Below are positions 55,246 to 63,589 of a stretch of 64,000 nucleotides of DNA, one piece after another. The stretch spans positions 310,001 to 374,000 of the forward strand of contig NZ_CP147247.1 of NCBI RefSeq assembly GCF_002140975.2, read 5' to 3'. A program made the position numbers and the translations under genes. Source of the DNA: Enterococcus sp. 9E7_DIV0242 (GTDB lineage: Bacteria; Bacillota; Bacilli; Lactobacillales; Enterococcaceae). The notes below the pieces were generated by a model. The model worked only from the letters and a program-made list of their open reading frames with translations. It was not told the DNA's origin and searched no databases. The first letter of the stretch is position 1; every line of letters starts with the position of its first letter.

Positions 55246-55656
55246 ATGAAGAATATTCAAGGAACCTGTTTGTGTGGGAAAAATCATTTGGTAATCAAAG
55301 AGTATGGGCATTTTGTCTACAGTTGTCACTGTGATATGTGCCGCAAAATGTCAGCGGGGCCTGTCATGGCAGTTGATCCTGAAACAAGTGATAATGTGGA
55401 ATTACAACTGGATGATTCTTCAGTTACTTACTATCATTCAAGCCCGGAAGTAGAGCGGGCCTTCTGCTCGACATGCGGGACCTATTTGTTTTGGCATCAT
55501 ATCGAACGAGACCATTACTGTATGAATGCTGAGTTGTTCCCAGATATCATCAAAGGGGCTGAGTTTGGGTTGCAGGTGTTTTATGATAAAAAGCCGAACT
55601 ACTATGATTTTTCAAATAAAACAAAGAAAATGAGCAGCAAGTGGGAAGAAATGTAA
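55246..55656 (+). CDS. GFA/CENP-V family zinc protein
   Basis: A 136-residue protein with the zinc cysteine set of the GFA domain: GTCLCGKNH at the start, YSCHCDMCRKMS near 30 and AFCSTCGTYLFWH near 70. The family includes enzymes that trap formaldehyde with glutathione and many of unknown role; glutathione use here is unproven. GAAGGAG precedes ATG 55246. It stands about 150 bp before the next gene. Confidence 0.8.
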   Translation: MKNIQGTCLCGKNHLVIKEYGHFVYSCHCDMCRKMSAGPVMAVDPETSDNVELQLDDSSVTYYHSSPEVERAFCSTCGTYLFWHHIERDHYCMNAELFPDIIKGAEFGLQVFYDKKPNYYDFSNKTKKMSSKWEEM

Positions 55657-55809
55657 AAGAATAGTTAATAGAAAAGGCTGGGCTGATACATCGGTCTTTT
55701 CAGCTATCTTGAGGCCCTTATTAGTACAAATACAACGCAGCATAACCTAGTTGAACAACTTGTTTCGTTTGTCTTAGAAGAAAGTACAAAGGAGAAAGTG
55801 AGGGATTGT

Positions 55810-56367
55810 ATGCTACGATATACCGAACGTCTAGTTTTACGTCCTTGGAAAGAAGAGGATGCCGAGTGTCTCTACGAACTCGCGAAAGACCCTAAGGTAG
55901 GACCCATGGCTGGTTGGCCACCACACATTAGCGTCGAGAATAGTAAAGAAATCATTCAGCAGGCCTTAATGGCTCCTCTTACTTTCGCATTAGCATTGAA
56001 GGATGAGCCACATAAAGTAATCGGAAGTATAGGTATTATGCTGAATTCGGAAGAAATCCGTTTCCCTTTTATGGATCAAAAGGATGCAGAAATCGGTTTT
56101 TGGTTAGGCGTTCCTTATTGGGGAAAGGGCTATGTACCGGAAGCAGTAAGAAATCTCTTAGCCTACTGCTTTGAAGAATTGCTTTTAGATAATATCTGGT
56201 GTGGGTATTATGAAGGAAATGACAAATCTAAAAGAGTTCAGGAGAAGCTTGGATTTGACTATGTCCGAACGGAAAAGCAGCTTTACGCTCCTTTGCTTGA
56301 TGAATACCGCGATGAACATTTTACAAAATTGAGTAAGAAACAATGGCTCATTGTCAAATTGGACTGA
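55810..56367 (+). CDS. RimJ/RimL-type acetyltransferase, C-terminus altered by ISL3 insertion
   Basis: A 185-residue GNAT of the ribosomal-protein/antibiotic type: LRYTERLVLRPWKEEDAE, then EIGFWLGVPYWGKGYVPEAVRNL (in parts) and VQEKLGFDYVRTEKQL. The ISL3 element lies right inside its end: after KKQW the present codons LIVKLD and stop come from the IS. Without it the frame would read GLKKACE and a stop (to 57895). Only the last residues changed, so activity may survive. I choose ATG 55810; a GTG at 55798 is possible. GAGGG lies just ahead. Confidence 0.75.
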   Translation: MLRYTERLVLRPWKEEDAECLYELAKDPKVGPMAGWPPHISVENSKEIIQQALMAPLTFALALKDEPHKVIGSIGIMLNSEEIRFPFMDQKDAEIGFWLGVPYWGKGYVPEAVRNLLAYCFEELLLDNIWCGYYEGNDKSKRVQEKLGFDYVRTEKQLYAPLLDEYRDEHFTKLSKKQWLIVKLD

Positions 56368-57861
56368 TGAGTAGAAATAAGGAGGTTGGTTATTGAAAGA
56401 GAAAATCTTTTGATAACCAACTTCTTTGTTATGTCATTTTTATCAGATCGTTCATAAGAAAAATTCGTGTTTTCATATTTTGAAAGGATTTAAACCCATA
56501 AGAGACACGCTTTAGTGCTTTTATATGAGTATTCATTGCTTCTATTTTTCCATTCGAATAAGGATAAATCATGGCATTTCGGATTCCTTCTTCATAGGTT
56601 AATAAGTTGGTGATTGATTGACGAAATACTTCATCTAATTCTTCTGGAAGGGTCCGTAGTTGTTCAAAGAATTGTTCATGATCTTTCCTTCGGAAAGCCT
56701 CGGTTAATTCATGAAATACTTGATACGTAAAATGCAGTGCCGGAGAAAACTCAAGGAGTCGATCAATCATCATGGCTTCTGTCAGATAAGGAAACTTAGG
56801 GGCTCTAAAGCTGCGCCAAGTTTTGTAGATCGAATGATTAATATGGGCTCGATTTTTCAATAAAAAGCGCCAATTACTTTTTAATTTATTCGCTAAAGGA
56901 TGTTTATTTTCCTGTCTCAATCGCGCAACCTCTTTGATACGAAAGGCATTAAAGGCCCGATTAAGGTGTTGAACAACATGAAATCGGTCAACGACCAACT
57001 TTGCTTGAGGGAATACACGGGGAATCAATTGAAAATAAGCGGCATTCATATCTGTGACTAGAAATTGTACCTTCTCCGGATTTGAACATTTTTGAAAGTA
57101 ATGAACCAAATGGTTCAATTTTCTAGAAGGAAGAATATCAACCAGTTCACCTGTTTCTCCATCAGCACAAATAAAACTCATCTTATCTTCAATAGACGTA
57201 TGAGAACGGAATTCATCAACCATTAAAACAGAAGGCAGATAGGTTCGTTTTCGTGTAGGAAGATAGGCTTCTGTTGTCTTAAGTACACGAATGACTGTCG
57301 TAATAGAGACATGGCACAGAGAGGCAATCAGGCGAAGAGATATCTTCTCTTTTAGTAGTGCAAGAATTTTAACCTGTAACTGTTTGGCAATAAAGCAATG
57401 TGGTGCAACGAAATAAGACTGAGCCGTCCAGTGGCGAGAACAGGAACGACAAAAGTAGCGTTGTTTCGCTAATTTCATGACTAGGGGCAAGTATTGATAG
57501 GAATCAAAACGAATCATTGTCGCTTTTGTTCCATTTTTAACCACTGCTTGTTTCCCCGTGAGGGGAACTTTTGAAGAAGAGCAGTAGGGACAATGAGCCA
57601 TACAGGGAGAAAGCTTGGCGTGAACGATAAGTGTCTGCGTTCCTTTGATTTTTTGTTCTGAGACTTCTGAAATAGTTAGGTTTTTGTCTATGATTCGTAG
57701 CATTTTTTTGATAGTATTAGTCATAGCATATCGTTCCTTCCGATTAGATTTGGTTGTGGTGACTTAATCCTATCAGAGAACGATATGTTTTTTTAGATAA
57801 AAATAAACATGGGACTGAAAAAAGTATTTCTACTTTCATCAGTCCCATTTATTATAGAGCC
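56345..57861 (-). mobile_element. ISL3-family insertion sequence
   Basis: 1517 bp with one minus-strand transposase gene. Ends begin GGCTC on both sides and match over ~35 bases with two gaps (GGACTGATGA, then GTAGAAATA in both). Both flanks carry GAAACAAT (56337-56344 and 57862-57869), the 8-bp target duplication expected of ISL3. The transposase is full length, so the element may be recent and active. Near its right end a hairpin with ATGGGACTGA and TCAGTCCCAT may stop transcription entering from outside. Confidence 0.92.
56429..57724 (-). CDS. ISL3-family transposase
   Basis: A 431-residue transposase, the usual ISL3 length. The N-terminal zinc motif has CMAHCPYC (Cys41, 45, 48) with FCRSCSRHW following, then an HTH-like part (LRLIASLCHVSITTVIRVL). 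The catalytic core shows VLMVDEFRSH, VTDMNAAYFQLIPRVFP and LVVDRFHVVQHLN, and the final Glu in YSNGKIEAMNTHIKALKRV. AAGGAA lies before ATG 57724 on the minus strand. Intact. Confidence 0.92.
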   Translation of the reverse strand: MTNTIKKMLRIIDKNLTISEVSEQKIKGTQTLIVHAKLSPCMAHCPYCSSSKVPLTGKQAVVKNGTKATMIRFDSYQYLPLVMKLAKQRYFCRSCSRHWTAQSYFVAPHCFIAKQLQVKILALLKEKISLRLIASLCHVSITTVIRVLKTTEAYLPTRKRTYLPSVLMVDEFRSHTSIEDKMSFICADGETGELVDILPSRKLNHLVHYFQKCSNPEKVQFLVTDMNAAYFQLIPRVFPQAKLVVDRFHVVQHLNRAFNAFRIKEVARLRQENKHPLANKLKSNWRFLLKNRAHINHSIYKTWRSFRAPKFPYLTEAMMIDRLLEFSPALHFTYQVFHELTEAFRRKDHEQFFEQLRTLPEELDEVFRQSITNLLTYEEGIRNAMIYPYSNGKIEAMNTHIKALKRVSYGFKSFQNMKTRIFLMNDLIKMT

Positions 57862-57892
57862 GAAACAATGGGGACTAAAGAAAGCATGTGAA

Positions 57893-57938
57893 TAAAAAAA
57901 TAAGCCTTTAAACCTTTTCATATGAGAAGGTTTAAAGG
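57893..57938 (-). terminator. Terminator of the small hydrophobic peptide gene
   Basis: On the minus strand, CCTTTAAACCTT and AAGGTTTAAAGG form a perfect 12-bp stem (57927-57938 and 57905-57916), followed by a run of seven U (57893-57900). The plus side has no U-run, so it belongs to the minus-strand peptide gene. Confidence 0.8.
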
Positions 57939-57955
57939 ACGATGGTTCTTCTGGA

Positions 57956-58027
57956 TTAGAAGAAGAAGCCAATGATAGTCATAGCTGCATCATATAAAAA
58001 TTGTAAAGCACCAAAAATGAATGACAT
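57956..58027 (-). CDS. 23-residue hydrophobic peptide
   Basis: A 23-codon frame on the minus strand starting MSFIFGALQFLY and ending TIIGFFF. AAGAGG lies about eight bases before its ATG, and a strong terminator begins 18 bp after its stop, so it looks like a complete tiny gene. The peptide is amphipathic to hydrophobic with a single Asp, no signal cleavage site and no Cys. It resembles small membrane peptides such as type I toxins, PSM-like lytic peptides or signalling peptides, but I cannot assign it. TTGTGT and TATTTT-like boxes 17 bp apart lie upstream (near 58045-58090). Confidence 0.6.
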   Translation of the reverse strand: MSFIFGALQFLYDAAMTIIGFFF

Positions 58028-58207
58028 TTAAGTAACCTCTTTATTTCTTAATGTAATAATAAAATAACATATATCTACGCTGAACACAATACTTTTTTTG
58101 AAAGAAATTATTTACATTAGAAAAAGATGTGAGACCTCTACCAAAAAAGCTTTAGAACGAATGATTTAGTCGGAATAAAGATAATCTATTAATTTCTACT
58201 AGGGTGG

Positions 58208-58259
58208 TTTACATTTGATTCTTTTTTTTATATACTTAGTTAAGCAACTTAATTAAGTT
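58208..58259 (+). promoter_or_regulatory. Promoter and palindromic operator of the ROK-HAD unit
   Basis: TTTACA (58208-58213) and TATACT (58231-58236) have a 17-bp spacer. The perfect 14-bp palindrome AACTTAATTAAGTT (58246-58259) lies where transcription would start, followed by TTAATTAATTAA. It is a good candidate operator for the ROK regulator downstream. Confidence 0.6.
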
Positions 58260-58292
58260 CGTTAATTAATTAATTGGTTGGTGAGGAAAGGA

Positions 58293-59315
58293 ATGGATTC
58301 TGTGACTATCAATAAAAAGCATTTGATAAAGGAAGAAAACTTAAAGAATATGAAGATGTTCCTTTATCAGAAGGAGATGGCAACAAAAGCGGAGTTGGCT
58401 GAGGCGGCAAATGTCAGTGTGGTAACCTCCAACGCTTTAGTAAAAGAACTTGTTGAAGCGTCCATTTTTCTTGAGGGTGCACAAATCCAGCGAGAAATGG
58501 GGCGTCCGGCAACGAACTATTATTTCAATTATAACTATCAGCACTACTTATTACTTTCCATTCAAGAAAAAGATCGTGTGTTAAAAATTATGGCAAGAGT
58601 TATTAATTCTAAAGGGATGTCTTGCTTAGATCAAGAAGTTGATTTTAGCTCCGTTGATTTAGATGAATTGGCAGTATTGAGTAAAAAGCTTTGTGAAACT
58701 TTCCCCACAATTGTTGCTATTGGTATTTCATTTCCGGGGAAAACCGCGGGTGATATCGTGACATCTAGTTGGTATGACAAGATGAATGGGTGGAATTTCA
58801 AAGCAAAAATCAGCGAGGTTCTCTCTCTTCCCGTATATGTTCAAAACGATGCTAACTTAGCAACCATTGGGTATTGTCTTACACATGGAATATCACCCTC
58901 TCGTTTAGTCACTGGCATTTATTATCCAGAAAAGAGCATGCCGGGGATATCTGTATTTGTGAATAATCATTTGCTTCTCGGGAATAATGGCTTAGCAGGA
59001 GAAGCGAAATACTTGCCGCTTTTTATTGATCAGGAAGATACGCAGCAGCTTGATTTTGAACAGTATTATAAGAACTTGATTGAGCTTATTATTCTTTATA
59101 ATGGCTTTATTGCCCCACATACCATAGTTGTTTTCAACTATGGTAATGATCTATTAGCAGAGCAGATAGAGCAGAGCTTAGCGAAAACAAAAGCATTTAC
59201 TCGTCAACCGAATCGACCAAAAATCAGTGTCACAGATTCATTTGATACGAGTGTATTTAAAGGAATTCAATGGCTGGCGATGAAAGAATCGATCTATTTT
59301 GATGCGCTGAGCTAG
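58293..59315 (+). CDS. ROK family transcriptional regulator
   Basis: A 340-residue regulator with an N-terminal winged helix (ATKAELAEAANVSVVTSNALVKEL, in parts) and a degenerate ROK domain: IGISFPGKTAGDIVTSSWY, VQNDANLATIGY, NGLAGEAKYLPLF. The asparagine-aspartate of the sugar site is partly kept (QNDAN), but the kinase ATP motif and CxCG zinc cluster are missing, so it is a repressor. GAGGAAAGGA lies just before ATG 58293. A HAD phosphatase follows 27 bp later; sugar phosphate control is likely. Confidence 0.8.
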   Translation: MDSVTINKKHLIKEENLKNMKMFLYQKEMATKAELAEAANVSVVTSNALVKELVEASIFLEGAQIQREMGRPATNYYFNYNYQHYLLLSIQEKDRVLKIMARVINSKGMSCLDQEVDFSSVDLDELAVLSKKLCETFPTIVAIGISFPGKTAGDIVTSSWYDKMNGWNFKAKISEVLSLPVYVQNDANLATIGYCLTHGISPSRLVTGIYYPEKSMPGISVFVNNHLLLGNNGLAGEAKYLPLFIDQEDTQQLDFEQYYKNLIELIILYNGFIAPHTIVVFNYGNDLLAEQIEQSLAKTKAFTRQPNRPKISVTDSFDTSVFKGIQWLAMKESIYFDALS

Positions 59316-59342
59316 AATATAAATAGTAGGAGGAAGATACAG

Positions 59343-60149
59343 ATGATCAAATTAATTTTATCGGATATGGATGGTACGTTCCTTAATCGACAAGGCGATT
59401 TTAATCGAGAGCTGTTTCAGGAAATGCAGCAGCTGCTGAAAGAGACAGGAGTTATTTTTGCGCCATGTACCGGGAAACAATGTGAACGCATCGAGGAGCT
59501 TTTTGGCTCAGAGACAGCAAAGGATTTCTGGATCCTGGGAGATAGTGCAACACGGATCAAACATGAGCAGGCATATGTCTATCAGTCACTATTACCGAAT
59601 GAACTAGGACTGCAAATGATTCAAAAATTGGAAGATATCAGTAAAGAATATACTATTATTGCGTGCACACCAACTGCAGCTTTTGTAAAGAAGACGATCT
59701 CTTCAGAGGAATTGAAAATCGTTATGGGGTCTTATGCAAAGGTAATTCAATTGGATGCATTTGAGGAAATAGAAGAAGATTTCGTTAAAATCACGATCCA
59801 TGACAAAAAGCTTCAATGCTTTAAAACAAGAGAAAAACTATCTGATTTCTTTGACAAGGCGTATATCGTCGCTTCTGAAGCAGCTTGGATCGATATTTCT
59901 AACTTAAATGTCCATAAAGGGACAACGGTTGAAAAGCTTCAAGAGATGCTAGGGATCGATTATGAGGAAACGATGGTTTTTGGTGATGGCTTGAACGATG
60001 TCGAGCTGATGGAGAGAGGGGCTTTCAGCTTTGCGATGAGAGATGGCTTCGAGGAAACGAAGGAAGCTGCGAACTACATTATTCGGACAAATGAAGAGGA
60101 TAGCGTGATGAAAACGATCATGCAAATTGTCTCTTTGCAGAAAAAGTAA
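59343..60149 (+). CDS. HAD superfamily (Cof-type) phosphatase
   Basis: A 268-residue phosphatase of the Cof subfamily. Motif I is LSDMDGTFLN (Asp nucleophile) near residue 7, motif II the Thr in PCTGKQ, motif III Lys in NLNVHKGTTVEKL, motif IV GDGLNDVELM near 214. Cof members act on sugar phosphates and similar substrates in the cytoplasm. AGGAGG precedes ATG 59343. It forms a unit with the ROK regulator and ends at a terminator. Confidence 0.88.
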   Translation: MIKLILSDMDGTFLNRQGDFNRELFQEMQQLLKETGVIFAPCTGKQCERIEELFGSETAKDFWILGDSATRIKHEQAYVYQSLLPNELGLQMIQKLEDISKEYTIIACTPTAAFVKKTISSEELKIVMGSYAKVIQLDAFEEIEEDFVKITIHDKKLQCFKTREKLSDFFDKAYIVASEAAWIDISNLNVHKGTTVEKLQEMLGIDYEETMVFGDGLNDVELMERGAFSFAMRDGFEETKEAANYIIRTNEEDSVMKTIMQIVSLQKK

Positions 60150-60172
60150 TTTTACTACTAAACTATTTTACA

Positions 60173-60211
60173 AACAGCTGGGACTATTTTCAATGTCCCA
60201 GTTGTTTTTTT
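60173..60211 (+). terminator. Terminator after the HAD gene
   Basis: AACAGCTGGGAC (60173-60184) pairs with GTCCCAGTTGTT (60195-60206), followed by further U residues. Confidence 0.85.
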
Positions 60212-60355
60212 GAGAGTAGAACACCATGTTTAGTCGGTTATCTCGACCAATGGACAAGGATACTTTGCTGTATTTTCTAGTGAAAAAAGAAAAAGGAGAG
60301 CACGTTTATCTGTGGGGAAATGATATACTAAAGGAAAAAGTGGAGTGATGATAGG

Positions 60356-61222
60356 ATGAGGAATCAAGAGTTTTACAGCGAGTTTGTTAAGCAGTTTGCT
60401 AAGGCCGGTCGGAAAAGGAGCGATATGAAAGCTGCCTATATTATTGGCTCTCAAGCTAGAAAGAAGCATCCTGCGGATCAATGGTCAGATTTAGATATTT
60501 TGATCTATACAGCTGATCCCGCGTATTATTTGGAGACTTCTGATTTTTTACAACAGTTTGGTGAAATATGGAGTTCCTTTGCGACGAAAACATTGGGTGG
60601 CGATAAAGAGCGGCTGACACTTTTTGCAGGTGGATTTCAGGTGGATCTTGTTGTGAAAACCGCGCAGGAATACGACCAGCAAGTTGCTTCTAGACAAGCT
60701 CCCTGGTTGTTTAAGCGAGGAGTTCAGCTAATTATCGATAATACTGGTCATGCAGAAGAGTTATTACCAAAAGAAGACATCTTACCGGAAAAATTGCCGT
60801 TAAATGAAGCGACACTCAATGAGATGAATCAGATGTTCTGGTTTGTGACGATGTATATCAGCAAACAGCTGTTACGAGAAGATAATTGGGCAGCGAAAGC
60901 CAGAGATATGGACTATAAAAATATTTTACTTCAACTCATTGAATGGTATGAGCAAAGCCTACATGGATCAGCTTATGATACATGGCATGGTGGAAGATTT
61001 ATGAAAGTATGGGTTGAATCGGACATTTATAATGAGCTTTTTGGCATTTTTGGTCATTTTGATTTGGCAGATAGTTGGTCAGCCTTGGAGCAATCAATTA
61101 GATTGTTCATAAAATTGAATGATGGCATTCAAGCATCAACAGGTATCTTTATTGAAAAACACCTCCAAGCGAATGTAACCAATTGGATAAAAAGTAAAAA
61201 AGCGGATTTTGCAATAGACTAA
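60356..61222 (+). CDS. AadE-like nucleotidyltransferase
   Basis: A 288-residue protein of the aminoglycoside 6-adenylyltransferase (AadE/AadK) family. The catalytic GSQARKKH near residue 32 and DLDILIY near 46 are the nucleotidyltransferase core; FQVDLVV is the third acid. The C-terminal helical domain (WVESDIYNELFGIFGHFD) fits the family. Chromosomal members in Bacilli confer low streptomycin resistance or none, so the resistance role is uncertain. GTGGAG precedes ATG 60356. It is followed by a bidirectional terminator. Confidence 0.82.
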   Translation: MRNQEFYSEFVKQFAKAGRKRSDMKAAYIIGSQARKKHPADQWSDLDILIYTADPAYYLETSDFLQQFGEIWSSFATKTLGGDKERLTLFAGGFQVDLVVKTAQEYDQQVASRQAPWLFKRGVQLIIDNTGHAEELLPKEDILPEKLPLNEATLNEMNQMFWFVTMYISKQLLREDNWAAKARDMDYKNILLQLIEWYEQSLHGSAYDTWHGGRFMKVWVESDIYNELFGIFGHFDLADSWSALEQSIRLFIKLNDGIQASTGIFIEKHLQANVTNWIKSKKADFAID

Positions 61223-61278
61223 ATAAGTGATTCGATCCTCGTTGAGCGAGAGGATTGGCTCAGATAGCGGATAAGAAA

Positions 61279-61322
61279 AACGAGCACTCTTACCAGCTCA
61301 ATGTCTGGGAGAGGTGCTCGTT
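61279..61322. terminator. Bidirectional terminator
   Basis: AACGAGCAC and GTGCTCGTT, with CCAG/CTGG inside, form an imperfect stem. On the minus strand it is followed by TTTTT, so it serves mainly the small membrane protein gene; the plus side has a shorter T tract. Confidence 0.75.
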
Positions 61323-61326
61323 CATT

Positions 61327-61638
61327 TTATGCTCTTTTTTGTACTCTTGCAGCAACTCTATATACAATAAAGCTCATTAGCAAGGATAGCAGTAGGAACC
61401 ATAGATTATCATAAATGTCTAACGGGAGAATTTTTCCACCAAAGTAGAAGAGTGCAAATGTTGCTAAAGCAAAAACCAAAGCAGTTATTTTTTTACGGAC
61501 ATTTCGTTTCGAATAGTTTGACGTTATAGAGTCATCAGAGGGAACATAGGCAGAAAGATTAGGATCACGGCTCAGCATTTTGTTGTCCCGGTCGATATCA
61601 TTTTTTCCAACAGACCAGCGCTTATCACCCATACTCAT
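61327..61638 (-). CDS. Small two-helix membrane protein
   Basis: A 103-residue protein. The N-terminal half is polar (GKNDIDRDNKMLSRDPNLSA), followed by two membrane segments (ITALVFALATFALFYFGG and LWFLLLSLLMSFIVYRVAA) and a basic tail. TAGGAG on the minus strand suits the ATG at 61638 better than the one three codons upstream, which touches it. I do not recognise the family. Confidence 0.65.
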   Translation of the reverse strand: MSMGDKRWSVGKNDIDRDNKMLSRDPNLSAYVPSDDSITSNYSKRNVRKKITALVFALATFALFYFGGKILPLDIYDNLWFLLLSLLMSFIVYRVAARVQKRA

Positions 61639-61804
61639 TGTGTTCATCTCCTATCTGAATCATATATAGTAAGTATAACATATATCGAACAATACCGTAT
61701 CAGAGCTGTTTAGCAACTTGGACATGAGAGACAAAGAAATACGTGAAAAAAATGCTTAACTACGCCATTATCTTTGGTATAATTTCTTTAAAGAGGTGAG
61801 AAAA

Positions 61805-62209
61805 ATGAAAAAATTTGAAACAAGAGGTTACGTTGTGAGAGAGACAGGGCCCGTTTATTATACAAAAGATATGGATCGAACCATCCAGTGGTTTGAATCA
61901 GTTCTTGGTTGGTATAGTGAAGTGGATGAAAGAAATGCCTCTGGATTTGGCTTGTACGGTTGTGTGTATGATACACCACCGGTATTTGAAAATTTACATT
62001 TAGCTCCGTTTACAGGAATCCATCTGTTTTATGGTGAGCCAAAGCAGGGGATGGTCGCCTTTTTAAAAGTGTCTGGTATAGAAAAGCTTCATGAGTATGT
62101 AAAGCTGACTGGTTGGAAAGAAATGACGGAAATCAAACTGGAGCCTTGGGGCGGAAAAACCTGTTCAATAGAGACTGTTGATGGCTGTGAATTACGGTTC
62201 TTTGAATAG
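61805..62209 (+). CDS. VOC/glyoxalase-fold protein
   Basis: A 134-residue vicinal oxygen chelate domain: GPVYYTKDMDRTIQWFESVLGW is the first beta-alpha unit, and the C-terminal KLEPWGGKTCSIETVDGCELRFFE the last strands. Members bind drugs (bleomycin type) or act as small isomerases and dioxygenases; metal ligands cannot be assigned safely here. AAGAGGTG precedes ATG 61805. A YcxB-like gene follows in 23 bp. Confidence 0.78.
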   Translation: MKKFETRGYVVRETGPVYYTKDMDRTIQWFESVLGWYSEVDERNASGFGLYGCVYDTPPVFENLHLAPFTGIHLFYGEPKQGMVAFLKVSGIEKLHEYVKLTGWKEMTEIKLEPWGGKTCSIETVDGCELRFFE

Positions 62210-62232
62210 TAGCGAAGAAAGGTTAGGGGAAA

Positions 62233-62769
62233 ATGGTAAATGAAAAGTTGAGGGTAGCATATTCCTTGTCTGTAGAGGACAATTTGATTTATCTGAAAAA
62301 GATTTTTTTTAGTAAAAAGAATCCCAGTATTGTGGAGGGCATCCAACGTTGGATAAGAAAAGCTTTTTTGTTGCTTGTTGTATTGTATCCATTATTGATA
62401 TTTGTCCTGACAAACTCAGTTAGGTCTGCCATAATCACAGGTCTAATTGGTTTACTGCTGATGGGTGTATTATGGTTAAATGCAACGAAGATTTATTGGG
62501 CAAGGTATTGTTCAAAAGCGAAAAAGGATTTAATCAGGTTTCATTTTGACAATGATCCAGAGGGAAGAGTTCCAATTGAAGCTGTATTTACCGAAGAAGA
62601 AGTAACGATTATTTCAGAAGCCAGAACGAAGACTCTTCGAAGTTCAGACATTTGTTTGACAGAAGTCACAGAGGATTACATTATTTTCTACACAATCAAA
62701 TACGATGGTTCATTCATTCCTTTAAATGGTCTTATAAACAAGCAAGAAGTCATTGCATGGTTCAGCTAA
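62233..62769 (+). CDS. YcxB-like membrane protein
   Basis: A 178-residue protein: two adjacent membrane segments around residues 43-83 (FLLLVVLYPLLIFVL; IITGLIGLLLMGVLWL) and a C-terminal soluble part (VTIISEARTKTLRSSDI; ITEDYIIFYTIKYDGSFIPL-like) matching the YcxB-like domain of unknown function. AGGGGAAA precedes ATG 62233. Probably cotranscribed with the VOC gene. Confidence 0.68.
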   Translation: MVNEKLRVAYSLSVEDNLIYLKKIFFSKKNPSIVEGIQRWIRKAFLLLVVLYPLLIFVLTNSVRSAIITGLIGLLLMGVLWLNATKIYWARYCSKAKKDLIRFHFDNDPEGRVPIEAVFTEEEVTIISEARTKTLRSSDICLTEVTEDYIIFYTIKYDGSFIPLNGLINKQEVIAWFS

Positions 62770-62856
62770 CCAGATAAACACTGTTTTGGGAAATGCAGGG
62801 AGAATAGCTAGAGCAAAAGAATTAAAAAATGAGGTTTTTCGGGAGGAATTTTTACG

Positions 62857-63399
62857 ATGTTAACAATCAGAACTGCAACAGAAAAGGACAGTAAAGCATT
62901 ACTTGCTATTTATGCCCCCTATGTTTTGGAAACACCGATTACATTTGAGTACACTGTTCCATCATTGGAGGAATTTACCCAAAGAATAGTAAATACTTTG
63001 TCGAGCTATCCGTATCTGGTGGCAGTGGATGAAAAACATACTATTGTGGGCTACGCCTATGCCCATAGCTATAAAGCTAGAACTGCTTACGATTGGTCAG
63101 TAGAGGTGACAGTTTATATAGCAGAACGTGCACATGGACTTGGGGCAGGAAAGCTGCTCTACCGCGCGCTTGAAAAAGAACTTGCGGCACAGAATGTGGT
63201 AAATTTGACTGCCTGTATCACGGGACAAAATGATGGCAGCATTCGCTTCCATGAAAAGATGGGCTACAAGTATGTGGGGGCGTTTGAAAAAATCGGCTAT
63301 AAATTTGATCGATGGTATGATGTCATCTGGATGCAGAAGCGCTTGGAGAATAACTCAGAGCAGGCTGCGTTCATCCCTTATTCTGATTTAGGAAGATAA
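62857..63399 (+). CDS. Phosphinothricin-type acetyltransferase
   Basis: A 180-residue GNAT of the PAT/MnaT group: IRTATEKDSKALLAIYAPYV with the typical PITFEY, then VEVTVYIAERAHGLGAGKLLY (acetyl-CoA loop), ENDGSIRFHEKMGYKYVG-like end and KFDRWYDVIWMQK. These N-acetylate phosphinothricin, methionine sulfone or similar amino acid analogues; the true substrate is open. GGGAGG precedes ATG 62857. A terminator follows. Confidence 0.85.
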   Translation: MLTIRTATEKDSKALLAIYAPYVLETPITFEYTVPSLEEFTQRIVNTLSSYPYLVAVDEKHTIVGYAYAHSYKARTAYDWSVEVTVYIAERAHGLGAGKLLYRALEKELAAQNVVNLTACITGQNDGSIRFHEKMGYKYVGAFEKIGYKFDRWYDVIWMQKRLENNSEQAAFIPYSDLGR

Positions 63400-63415
63400 G
63401 CAACTAAGAGTTTGT

Positions 63416-63449
63416 GACTAGACAGAAAAATGTCTGGTCCTTTTTTTTT
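63416..63449 (+). terminator. Terminator after the PAT-like gene
   Basis: GACTAGACA (63416-63424) pairs with TGTCTGGTC (63431-63439) around a short A-rich loop, followed by nine U. Confidence 0.85.
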
Positions 63450-63589
63450 ATTGAATGTAAAAAATAGGCATACTTAGATTACCATAATTATATTATGTAA
63501 ACCGGCCAATGTAACTCCAGTTTTTTGTTGCATTTACTACAAAAAAGTTGTAGGATAACAATAAGAAAAAGAAGGGGAGGAAGAAAAGG

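Noticed and set aside
57725..57861. Hairpin with ATGGGACTGA/TCAGTCCCAT as an independent terminator or riboswitch
   Set aside because: It lies inside the right end of the ISL3 element and is part of its terminal repeat structure.
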